Origin: Schizophyllum amplum
Taxonomy: Eukaryota; Basidiomycota; Agaricomycetes; Agaricales; Schizophyllaceae
DNA length: 64,000 nucleotides
Assembly (NCBI GenBank): GCA_007026445.1
Contig: VDMD01000072.1
Span: 62,001 to 126,000, forward strand
Direction: 5' to 3'
The position numbers were made by a program, and so were the translations under genes. Each line of letters begins with the position of its first letter. Position 1 is the stretch's first letter. The notes beneath the pieces were generated by a model. It was not told the DNA's origin. It was given only the letters and a program-made list of their open reading frames with translations, and did no database searches. Below are positions 1-10,600 of the stretch, in pieces.

Positions 1-1811
1 GACATTGTCCGGGACATTCAGAACAGCAAGGGCTGGAAAAGGATGGTCGGCGATAATGACACGGGTCGCTCCCGGTCTAACGCGACCTCCGGTGATGATA
101 GAGTTCCCGGCTCTAGCTCACAACCAGACTCTGGCGCAGGTGCTTCTGATAATCTAGACGATGACGAGGCACGCATAGAGACGCTATGCCGGGAAGGGGG
201 AGTAGGAATCATCACGATGCTGCTTTCCAAAGCCGTCGACAACGATGAGGACATTCCTGACACGTCCAATATCCGAGATTGGACATTCCGCGATATATCC
301 AAGTTGCCTAAAGCGCAACAAAAGGATTGGTTGGATGCTTGCCGCGAGGAGCTCGAGGCACTCCGTCAGCGCAAGGTCTATACTCTTGTGGACCGTCCGA
401 AAGGACGAAAGGTCATCAAATGCCGCTGGGTCTTTGATCAGAAATCTGATGGCCGCAAACGAGCCCGCCTCGTTGCCAAGGGTTTCAGTCAGGTCGAGGG
501 AATCGACTATGACGAGATATTCTCGCCTGTTGTCAGGTACGAGACGTTCCGTCTGGCCATCGCGCTTGCAGCGCTTGAAGGCTGGCATATGTCAGGTCTT
601 GACGTGAGGAAAGCCTTCCTATATGGTGATCTGAACGAAGAGGTCTACATGGAACAACCCGAAGGCTTCGTTGCCAAGGGCCAAGAGCGCAAAGTCATGC
701 GCTTACACAAGGCGATCTACGGACTCAAACAAGCTGCATTCTCTTGGTGGAAAGCGCTGACAAAGTCCACGAAAGCCATGGGCTGGGTCCGACTCACATC
801 GGATGCTGGCGTCTTCATCTACCAAGACTCTAAGGGACGCTTTGCCGTCATCATTGTCTATGTGGATGATGCCCTGTTCTTCTCAAAGGACAAGTCGCTC
901 CTCGCCTTTCTCAAGGCAGAGTTCAACAAGCGATGGGATTGCCGTAATCAGGAGATTACTGAGGAGTTCTTGCGCATGCGCATCACTCGAGATGGATCTA
1001 AGATCAAGATCGATCAGGTCCATATCTTGACAAGGTGCTGCAACGCTTTGGGATGCAGAACGCCAAGTTCGCACCAACCCCTCTGCCGGCTGGATACACT
1101 CCATTGCCAAACGAGGATGAGGTTGATCCCGCTCTCCGTCAGAAGTTCCAATCGGTGATTGGGTCGCTTCTCTTCATCATGTTGGGCTCTCGCTCCGACA
1201 TTGCGTACGCAGTGACCAAGCTGTCACAGTTCGCTGCCAATCCATCCCAGGACCACCTACACAAAGCGCTGTATATCTGCCGCTATTTAGCTGGTACCAG
1301 GAACTATGCCCTCGTATACGATGGTGCATCAGATGGCGGACTTCTTGCGTTACCGACTCGGATTGGGCATCTGATCCGATCAAGAGACGATCCACGACCG
1401 GCTTCTTCATGAAGTTGGCCAACGGGAATGTCTGCTGGCAGTCTAGACTTCAGCGCACCGTCGCGTCGTCTTCAACGAGCAGAATACATGGCGCTCTCTG
1501 ATTGTAGCCGCCAGGTGATGTGGCTCAAGAGTCTCTTGCTAGAGCTCAAGCGCAAAATCACCCTTCCCGTTCCCATCTGCGGTGACAACCAGGGATCGAT
1601 CTTCACTGGCAGCAATGCCTACCGAGACCGCCGGATGAAACACATCGACATTCGTTATCACTACATCCGTGAGCTGGTCGAGGAGAAGGAGGTCGAGCTG
1701 TTCTTTATAGACGGCAATGATAACCCTGCGGATATGTTCACCAAGAACCTTGGACGCGTCAAGTTCGAGAAGTTCAGATCTCAACTTGGTCTCGAGTTCT
1801 ACTCGACCTAA
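1..1811 (+). pseudogene. Ty1/copia pol remnant: reverse transcriptase and RNase H, 5' end outside window
   Basis: This is the C-terminal half of a copia polyprotein, whose reverse transcriptase and RNase H copy the element RNA into DNA. The frame is open from base 1, so the protease and integrase parts lie upstream. The reverse transcriptase core shows RLVAKGFSQ, DVRKAFLYGDL, the LHKAIYGLKQA block and the catalytic YVDD near 859-870. The frame breaks near 1030, continues in another frame (APTPLPAGYTPL, SRSDIAYAV) from about 1035, and breaks again between about 1350 and 1428. RNase H follows to the stop at 1811, with AEYMALSDC, DNQGSI, MKHIDIRYHYIRE and NPADMFTKNL. Two frameshifts make it inactive. 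A polypurine tract and 3' LTR follow directly. Confidence 0.93.
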
Positions 1812-1865
1812 CAGGCCGAAGAAGATATACGCCTACGTGTGTCACACACACTTAGCGAGGGGGAG

Positions 1866-2175
1866 TGTTGGACTTTCGGCTGGTCTTTGTATCGACGAGT
1901 CCGGTCAGCCGGGTCCGGTCGACCGGACTGTCACGTCACGCTTATAGCGGTCGCACTCTGGTCGCACGCTGGTCGCACTCATGCGTGCGACACACACAAA
2001 CACCTATACATATTACTTATCTGATGTATGATGTCATGCCTTCCTAGCAGTATATAAGGAGGGCTCTACCTACCCCTCAATAACAAGTCTTCTACTTGAC
2101 TTACCTGCGCATAGCCTTCAGCTAAGCTCTCTACTAAGGTAGGCTAGGCAGGCGCGCTTCCCCGCATGCTCAACA
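1866..2175 (+). repeat. 3' LTR of the copia element
   Basis: A 310-bp LTR begins TGTTGG and ends CAACA, so its ends form the usual TGTTG...CAACA inverted pair. It is immediately preceded by a purine tract (GAGGGGGAG, ending 1865), the plus-strand primer site. A TATA box (TATATAAGG) lies at 2051-2059. The 5' LTR is outside the window, so LTR identity and the target duplication cannot be read. Confidence 0.8.
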
Positions 2176-2515
2176 AAGAAGAAGTAAGAGAAGAAGAAGC
2201 AGAACGCGAGTGACGTGGCCTTCAGCACCTAATGGGGTATTACCTATTTCGGATTCATTGTTCATTGTTCATTGTCGTCGTCGTAGCTCAATCCAGGCGC
2301 AAGCGCGAGCAACGTTGCCAGCCACATCATGCAGCGCAAGCGAGATAGATAGGCAACCGATATATACATTTTGTAAGACTGCTGCTCGGGATACACATAC
2401 GCTGTCTACATTCTAGGGACACTGCCTAGGCGCGACGCGCGACAAGATAAGGTACTTTTTGAAGCTGGACTGGCCATCAGCACGCGAAGGGAAGCAATGT
2501 GCGAGAGCTTACATA
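2176..2515. other. Intergenic, no gene seen
   Basis: The sequence between the copia LTR and the 3' end of the viroplasmin-like gene shows only short unsupported open frames. Confidence 0.6.
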
Positions 2516-3206
2516 TCAGTTGACGACCTCACAGTAGCCCATGACGCGCTTGGTGTTGAACCAGCTGAGCGCGGCACCAAGGGACTTAGGGCAGTGGGAG
2601 ATCGGGTTCGACACGCGACCAACAGCCATCGTGTGCATCGAGCTGGAGACATGTCAGTACAATTATGATATACGGTGGGAAGACGCACCTGTCGTCAAAG
2701 ACACCGATGAAGCGGCCGCGTGCGACAGCATAATACTTGCCCTCCATAAGAGACATGTTGCCCGGGACCAGGTCGCCGACGGGGACGACGCCGAAAGCGA
2801 CACCGGCGCGGTTCTCCATAGGATCAAGACAGTAGGCTGCGCCGGTGACCGTCGGGGCGGCGGCCGGGGGGGCGACGCCGACAGCGGGATTGGCGGCGGT
2901 GGCGGCATGGTCGAGCCCGTCGCCGCCAGCAGTGGCAGCGAGACCGTCGTCAGTGGTGTCCATAGCAATGGCGGTGTCCGTCAGATCGTCCTCCGCCTTG
3001 ACGAAGGCAGCATCGTCTTCAGACTTGATGTCGATGTCGTCCGCCGGCTCGGTCGGCGTCGGAGAGGGCGCGCGCTGCTCAGCGAGGCTGGCGACTCCGC
3101 CGTGCAGCTCGACAAACTGGAAGGCGGAGTCGGCATCTTCTGGAGCTCGCAGTTAGCGTCGCGTTGAGAAAGGCGCAGGTGATTTACCGGTGAGGGGCTG
3201 GGACAT
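2516..3206 (-). CDS. Viroplasmin / RNase H1 N-terminal domain-like protein
   Basis: A three-exon gene of 198 codons: exons 3188-3206, 2689-3139 and 2516-2642, with GTAAAT and GTGCGT donors. The joined frame divides exactly. The N-terminal half is acidic and Ala/Pro-rich. The C-terminal about 60 residues start KYYAVARGRFIGVFDD and continue with HCPKSLGAALSWFNTKRVM. This is the layout of the small domain that precedes RNase H1 and occurs in caulimovirus viroplasmin, where it binds RNA or RNA:DNA hybrids. No RNase H catalytic domain follows, so any role would be binding only. It is divergent from the WWG gene at 3524, and a second such gene at 60046 also neighbours a WWG gene. Structure is well supported; the domain call rests on motif pattern only. 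Confidence 0.7.
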
Positions 3207-3523
3207 GGCGCAAACGAGATGGGGGCGAGAGACAAGAGTAGCTGACCAGATATTCACACGACGCGGCCTTTAAATTCTTGAAGTGCGGCGTAGCAGATCG
3301 AATCGGGCGTCGGCGGTAGCGCGTCAAACATGGATTCGCCTGTCAATAATATGGGGGAGTTCGAAGAGAAAGATGTGCGCCTCTCAGTCCCGCTCCCCAG
3401 TCGCTGCTCGTCAGTAAAAAAAAGAAACATCAGGACCTCCAGAACAAAGGACAGACTCACAGCTCGGTGCGTTGAATGCTGCGAGGCCTGCTGAATTGCA
3501 TGCTGACGCGGATGTATAGCGCA
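3207..3523. promoter_or_regulatory. Shared upstream region of a divergent gene pair
   Basis: This 317-bp interval lies between the start codons of the viroplasmin-like gene (minus) and the first WWG gene (plus), so it should contain both promoters. I see no clear TATA box. A CT-rich stretch precedes the plus-strand start. The WWG frame also has an in-frame ATG at 3476 that could replace 3524. Confidence 0.4.
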
Positions 3524-6482
3524 ATGCCAGCCAAAAAGGTTATTCCGCGTGAAGAAAAGAAGAGCTTCAAGGGTTGGGCCCACGGTGTACGAGCAGACCA
3601 AGTCTTGGAGCCGATGTGGACCCTATACTGCGACGCCGCCCAGCGCGGTACCGTGCAGCGTCGACGCGCCCTCGGCATTATCTGCGAACGCTATCATTTC
3701 CAGATTCCGCCGGACGTACCTGTCAAGGCGGAGTTCTATGGGCCTGTTCCTCCTTGGACGATGGAGACCGTGTACGACCCGTTCGAGGGGCTGACCACGG
3801 AGGAGGAGAGGCAGGCGCGTCGGAAGAAGATGACGGAGATGAACACTGTATGTCGCCATTTGGTTTTGATGTCATCATTCACTGATGCCGGAGTCAGCGC
3901 ATCGAGAACTATTATGCTTACCGCTACTCTCGCATCTCTCGCGCGCCGGCGCTCGCCACAGACCCCGGCTCCAACGCCTACAACGTCTTCCTTAACAAGC
4001 TCTCTGGAATCTCTCGCACTCCTCGTGGCCGATCGGCCGTCCAACATTTCCTCAGTGTTCGTTCGGCGGAGCTGCAGCCGATCTACAAGAGCGTGTGGGA
4101 TGATCTTGTACTTACCGGCAAGGTCTCCGCTACCGCCAAGCAGACGGGAAACTGGCGGGAGGCGACCGCGAGACGGGAGCTTGCCTCGCGCCCTCAGGAG
4201 GAACAGGACCACTGGGAGGCCGCCGCGAAGAAGCACAACGCGGATGTGAGAGCGGAGTACGACCGCCTCATCACGGAAGCTCCGTCCCAGACGCCTGAGG
4301 CGCGACAGGAGTGCGTCCGCTATACCCTCATGCACATCATTGTCCTGACGCTTTGCAGAGCCATCACCGCTTTACCCAAATGGGTCGCCCCCTTGCTGCA
4401 GGGGATCTACGCTCGCACGGGCATGCATGCCTGCCTAGTTCTGGGCGGCCCGATCCCGAAGTACAACGGCCAGTTGAACGTCGTCTGCGTTGCCGCGGGA
4501 CGCAATAATCAGGCGGTGCCGAAGCCATGGCCGGAGTGGCCGGGGTTCCGCGAGCAAGTCTCGGCGCACTTCAAGTCATACCTCCAGACCGCTTACAGTG
4601 CGTTATACTACTCCTGTGTCCTAGAAAATGTACTAATTGTTCTTCAGCTCCCGAGGAGTGCGAGGCTGCCAGCCTATCAGGTCCGCACTCTGGCACGGCG
4701 GCGTCTGGCAATCCTGCCGCCTTCAACGCGGACGGCCTGATCGAGATCGACCCGGAGGAGAACACCTACGACCCGGCCTCCTCGGCCGACGACACCGACA
4801 ATAGCGACGCACCTGCACCCAAAAAGACACGCACCAAGAAGACGAAGGCGAAGACGACGACGACGAAAACGACGAAGACGGCGAAGACGGCGAAGGCGGC
4901 GAAGACGGCGAAGGCGGCGAAGACGGCGAAGGCGGCGAAGAAGCGCGCAGACAAGGTCGCCGCAGACGAAGCCGCCGCCTCGGAGAGCGAGTCGGACGCA
5001 TCGGAGAGCGAGCCCGTACGCAGAAGACCCTTGCGAGCCAAGTTCTACCCCGTCCCCCTTGCTGGCGTGGCCATCGCTACCGACGTGCCCCAGAAGGGCA
5101 GCTTTGACGTCACGCGTCCTGACAAGACATACGCGCCGAACGATCCGCCCGGCGAGACGGAAGGCCAGCGTCGGCTTCTTTGGGAGCGCGAGCGCTACCG
5201 CGTATCGCGCCTGTCGTCTATGCCGTCCATCGCGCGCAAGGAAGTCAAGCGATGGGACGACACACACGTGGCGTGCGAGGACGGGCGCGTGCGGGTTGTG
5301 CCGCCTACATCGCAGTCACCAGCGTCTGCGCAGGGCAACGAGAATGGGGGGGATGCGAACGGGGCGGGGACTGCACGCACCGTCGAGCCCAGCGCGAATA
5401 CACTGGCGCCGCGACCGAAGCCAAAGCCGAAGCCGAAGCCAAAGCACGCTGCGTGGGGTCCGAAGAGTGTTATCGAGCACCAGCAGACCAACCCCAAGGA
5501 TGGTGGCGCAGGCGGCCCTTCATCGCAAGAGGCTGCTCCAGTTGATCCAGGCTCCGTCTCGCGCCCGCAGACGCCTGTCGACGCGTCGAAGGATGCTGCG
5601 ACTGCGTCACCCTCAGGCACTAACGTGTCGACCTCACGCCCGCCGGCTCGCGCTACATCACCCGACTCATCGAGCTCGCGCATCGCGAAGCGGCCTCATG
5701 CACCATCAACACCGGCATCTCCCTCGAAAAGTCGCCCAGCCAAAAAACCGCGTGCCGTGATGGCTCTGACGGAGGATGAGCTTGCGGCGATGGAGCAGAT
5801 GGAGGAGGATGAGGACCCCGATGCCGATGTCGAGGAGGAGGACACCGGCAACGATATGCAGGTGGACGATGCGGCTCGCGAGCTGGGCGTTATCGATGGC
5901 ATTACGAAGAAGATCGTACTAGCGGAGTCCGAGACCAGCTCGCCAGCGCGCCAGGACGACGCCGCCGGACTTGCGTGTCCCGCCGATGCCCCCGAGTGGA
6001 TCTCGTGCAACCTCGCCGTGATCAACAAACACGAGCTCGGCGCCGTGTATCTCAGTGCTCTTGAGGCGTGGCTGTCCTTGGAGAAGAAGTGGGGGTACGA
6101 TGCGAGCAAAGGTACCAGCTGCAAGGGAAGCAGCGAGCGACCTGACCTGCTCGACAAGTGGATCCGCGGCGGACGCGCTCCTCGTGTCCGGAAGGTACCC
6201 GTCATCGAGGATGTGCGGGCCTTTGAGAGGGAGGTCTGGACATGGTGGGCAGGATTGCAGCCGCCATGGCGCAAGATTGACGTGGACGGACGTCCGTCAG
6301 AGGACCGGGAGGTGGATGAATCAGCCGACTGGGGAGTTCTTAGTGTTCATGGCCAGAACGGAATGCTCAACGCCGTGGCTGTGGCGTGCTGGTGGGGGCT
6401 GGCTCTCGACGGGCACAACAACCGGTCTTGGGAGCGCTTCCTGCACGACATCACTTGGGTGTGCGAGGAGCAGGCCGAGTAG
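3524..6482 (+). CDS. WWG-family protein 1 (uncharacterised basidiomycete family), 936 aa
   Basis: Four exons (3524-3847, 3898-4310, 4359-4597, 4648-6482) join to exactly 937 codons. I do not know a function. Three regions recur in the genes at 32752-35512 and 61455 onward: an N-terminal helical region; a middle module (LPKWVAPLLQGIYARTGM, LVLGGPIPKYNGQ, then VAAGRN); and a C-terminal module (WIRGGR, VWTWWAGLQPPWR, GQNGML, CWWGLALD, final DITWVCEE). The last is absent or out of the window in the third copy. The linker holds a lysine/alanine tract of repeated KTAKAA units at about 4850-4945, like histone H1 tails, plus Ser/Asp-rich and KPKPKPK stretches. These suggest a nuclear, nucleic-acid-associated protein, which is inference. 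ATG 3476 is an alternative start. Confidence 0.82.
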
Positions 6483-7390
6483 GCGCCGTCGACGGGCTAT
6501 GTTTTTTCTTGATGTTTTGTCGTGTTGATCGTTCGACTGTATGCTCACGGTGTGTTTATATTGGGTGTCTAGGTGTATGTTGTTGTAAAGGTGCTGTTAT
6601 TTATACAATGTAAACTACTCTTGGCCATTTGGGCAACAAACGGCGGGTCTCGGGAACACGCCGCAGGACTTAGCGAACAATTGAACTGTGGGTCACGTGA
6701 TGTTGAACTTGCTGACTCCCGATTGAGAATGGCGGCGTGGCGCGTAAGACACTGACGGTGGTGATTCACGCTGGCTGAATATTGGTTGGAAGGGATTGTA
6801 ATATTCGAGTAGTGCTACAGCTACATGAACAATATATGTGTGAGATAACATGAGGGGGAAAGGGGGTATGGACGTGCAGCACGTCAATATCCAACAGCGC
6901 GAACGGGTGCGGCGGCACTGTATAACGGCCCAGAGTCAGATACAATGCAGCGTGGAAGGCTGTGAGCACGCACCCGTTCGAAATTCCTCGAAGGACTTGC
7001 TGTGCTGCTCGTCAGAGGCCCAAGAAAATTTCCGATCGCGTCGTTGGACGTGCGTTGCCGCAGAGCTTCCGGTTTGTTCTGGCGCATGTTTGGTGGGCAG
7101 ATACAGCGAGTATGACTTTGTGAGACTGCAGGATGCAGGGCGCCGAGGGCGAAGCGGCAGGGCCGGTGCGGAGGGAGGGAGCCCGGGGTGGAGGGCGAGC
7201 GTGAAGCGCGCAAACAGAGGGATCGCGACCCAATGGAAAGGGCAGAGATGAAGGATACGTGGAAGGTAAAAGCTGCCGCCACGCCGGCGCCCGTAAGCAG
7301 CGCAAATGCAGCAGAAAAGCGGGAGCGGTAGCGGGCAGCTGGCGGGGGCGGACGGGCAAGCAACCAGCCATATGCGGACGTGATCGGTTT
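6483..7390. other. Intergenic, no supported gene
   Basis: The first 200 bases are T-rich and probably hold the 3' end of the WWG transcript. The remainder gives overlapping minus-strand frames of up to 257 codons without recognisable domains, which I treat as chance frames of GC-rich DNA. Confidence 0.5.
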
Positions 7391-7540
7391 CCCAAAGGGG
7401 CATTCATACGGGTTTTGTGCCCGCGATCGGTGTGCAATGGCCCAGTATTCCATTCCTAGCCCAAAGGGGCATTCATACGGGTTTTGTGCCCGCGATCGGT
7501 GTGCAATGGCCCAGTATTCCATTCCTAGCCCAAAGGGGCA
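7391..7540. repeat. 69-bp tandem repeat, about 2.2 copies
   Basis: Unit starts at 7391, 7460 and 7529 (third copy partial), each opening CCCAAAGGGG. The two full copies look identical, so the duplication is young or gene-converted. Confidence 0.9.
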
Positions 7541-7659
7541 CAAAATATATCGGAAAGCAGGGGAATATACCCAATATGGGTTTATCCAGCCAATACATAC
7601 CCAATAATCAACCCCAGCCAGCATTTCACCCTGGCAGGGGCAAAAACGCGCAACCATGG

Positions 7660-10600
7660 TCTGGTTAAGGCGAGGGGCAATGCAAAGCGCTTCGCTGGTT
7701 AAGCCAAAGGATTATTGTCATATCTAACAGGCAGGGCTCGACGCAGAGAACATCAACCAGCCGGTTGACTCGCGGCTGGAAGGACGCGGTGCTGTGATCG
7801 TCGTAGCCTTGTTGATACAATGGAGTGCCGATCGCGTGAGAGCCTGTGTTGAAGGATCGGTGCGCCGCTCGTGCGAGGGATGGCAGATGCAAGAGGGAAA
7901 TGAACCCGCACGAGACTTGGAATACACCGTTGCCAAAGGTGCACATGCAGAAGCCAGCGGACGTGTGCGGGCAGGGTTCGCCACGGGAGGCGATGGTCCC
8001 GCGCGTGTTCGCGGATGCTATAAGGCAGTGTGCGCACGCTGTCCTGCTTGGACATAAGGCCCGTATGGCGCTGAACACGCGCTGGTGAAGGCGCTGCATC
8101 CACGCCGCGAACGGGGCCAAGTGAGCGGGCACCTGTGATGCGGATGGGCAACGGACAGAAGGTGGGTCTGTAAACTTGAGGGCGACGTGATGACCGGAGC
8201 GGGATGCGGAAGCACGCAAGAGAACACCCAACGGGCGAGGGATGTCAAAGACGCCAACATTGACTCGCACGCGCGCTGGCGGTGTTGGTGGTGGCCGCAT
8301 CACCTCCTCGATTGTCCCCGAGTCGCGCTGGTGAGTCATTGTGCGTGCCCGACGCAGTAGTAACGTTTGTCGCGCATCTCTGCGTGTCATGATCTATAGA
8401 CGGCACATCGTTTTGGTGCTCGATGGGACGGGGCAGCGTCTGCAAGAGAGTCGGAGCCTTGGAGGCCAGTTGCGCGTGCGAGGGGGGAGTGAGGGCGCTG
8501 CTGCAGAAGGCGTGCGTGTCGAAGGCGTGCGTGTCGAAGGCGAGCATGTCGAAGCCGGTGGAGCGCGTTTGCGTGCGTAGATTGCCGTTATACGTGCTTG
8601 TCCCGCTCGGGTGCGTGTCCTTGAGTGCTCGAGCTAGCGATGCGGAGAGGAGGGTACCACCGTCGAGGGTGTGCGCATTGAAGCCATGGAGACGTGCCAG
8701 CACGTGGAATTCGCCGCTAGAGGCGTCGATTCCGCGCGTTGAGACCCTTGTTGGCGCGTTCGCTGAGGGCGCGCGCGAAGACCGCATGGCGCTGAGCTCA
8801 CGCCAGTGAAGGCGCTGAGCCCACTCCGGGGCGACACTCACTCCGGGGGAGCGGGGAGACGTTCGGCGAGAGCAAAAGAGTGGGCGAGGGACATGCGGGC
8901 GAGGTGAGGGGACGAAGCACTACTCGCGCGGGAGCCTTTATTGAAGCTAACACAATGCGTTCGTAAGTGGAAGCCCGCCGCTATCGGTGCGGCTTCCGCG
9001 CAGGAGCCGCTTGCCGGCGCGGGTTTGCGGAGGGCGCGCGCGGGAGGCGCTCGCTCAATCTTGAGCTCCAGCGCGATGGCCGCATGACGTGGCATTGGGC
9101 GCAGGATTGTATGCGAGATGACGAGGGCGTGAGGACACCGTTGCCGAGGGCACGCGTTGAAGCCAGCGAAGCGCGTCAGCGCGTGGAGTCCGCCGCGATA
9201 GGCGCTGATTCCGCACGTGAGATGGCGCGTGTTCGCTGCAAGCGCGCTCCGCAGAGGCGCTAGCGCACTCTTGAGCTTCCGGCACGAAGGCCGCGTGGCA
9301 CAGAGCTCACGCCGCTGAAGGCGCTGGGCTCTCGCCGGGGACGGCGCTCGCGCGCGGGGGAGCGAGTCTTCATAACCTCGCAGAGCAGGAGAGTGGTAAC
9401 CAAACACCGCGAGCCACTGAATGGACGACGCGGAGAGGAGGTATGCGAGAGAACGTCCAACAAGTGAGGGATGTCGAAGACGCCGACGTTGACGCGCGCG
9501 CGCGCTCGAGGTTGCCGCATAGGACGCGCTCCCGCGAGACGTCCGACGCAATAGGTGCTGGTCCGCGCGTGAGATGCCTGCCGACACGGGTTCGCTGGAG
9601 GCGCGCTCCGGGAAGGCGCGCGCGCGCCCTTGGGCGTCGGTGCGGAGACCACGGGGTGCTGAGCTCACGTCGGTGGAGGCGCTGAGCCCACGCCGGGGCG
9701 GCACCCGTATGCGGCCGGGCAACGAGCAATCGGCGAGAACCCCAGAGGGCAGGGGAGCGCGCGCGGGACATACGGGCGACTGGATGATTGACGAGGGTAG
9801 AGGAGGTACGCCCAAGGACCGCCGTGCGTACGCGCCGTAACCGAGGTGCTCACGTTGAGGGAACGGAGCAACATTTCGTGCGGGGAATGGCAAACGCGAG
9901 AGGGGGACAGCGAAGTCGCCATTTACGTCGACGCCCGCGGAACGCGTATGCACGCGGAGTCCGCCGCGTGAGGCGCTGTCTCCGCGCGCGGGACGCTTGC
10001 CTGCGCGTGTTTGCGGGCGGCGGGTTCATATGATCGACGAAGGGGGAGGAGGTACGCGGGAGAGCAGCCGCGCGTACGTGCTGCAGCTGTGGTGCTCGCG
10101 CTGTGGGGCGAAGCACCGTTCACCCGAGGAATGCAGGTAGAAGCCGGCGGTACGCGTTCGCGCGCGGGTTTCGCCGCGGTAGGCGCTGGCTCCGCGCACG
10201 TTCGCGGATGCTCGGCTTCAGGGTTGCGTGCGTGCCGTCTTGCACAGGCGCAGAGGTTGTATGGCGATGGGCGCACGCCAGTGAAGGCGCTGTGCCCACA
10301 CCACGGACGGTGCGATGCGGATGGACGGTGCGTCCGTAGACTTGGGACGTGACGCTGGGCGCGGGATCGTAAGCGAGAGGATTGTCAAGAGGGCGTGAGG
10401 TCCCCGTTGCCGAGGGCGCGCGCATCGAAGCCAGCGGGCTTGCCGTTGTGGGCTCGCTGGAGGCGCGCCCCGGGGCGACTCGCGCGCGCTCTTGTGCCCC
10501 GGCGCGAAGGCCAAGTGGCGCTGAGCTCACGCCGGTGGAGGCGCTGAGCCCTCGCCGGGGATGGCGATCGCGCGCGAGAGATCGACGCGTCAGATTGACG

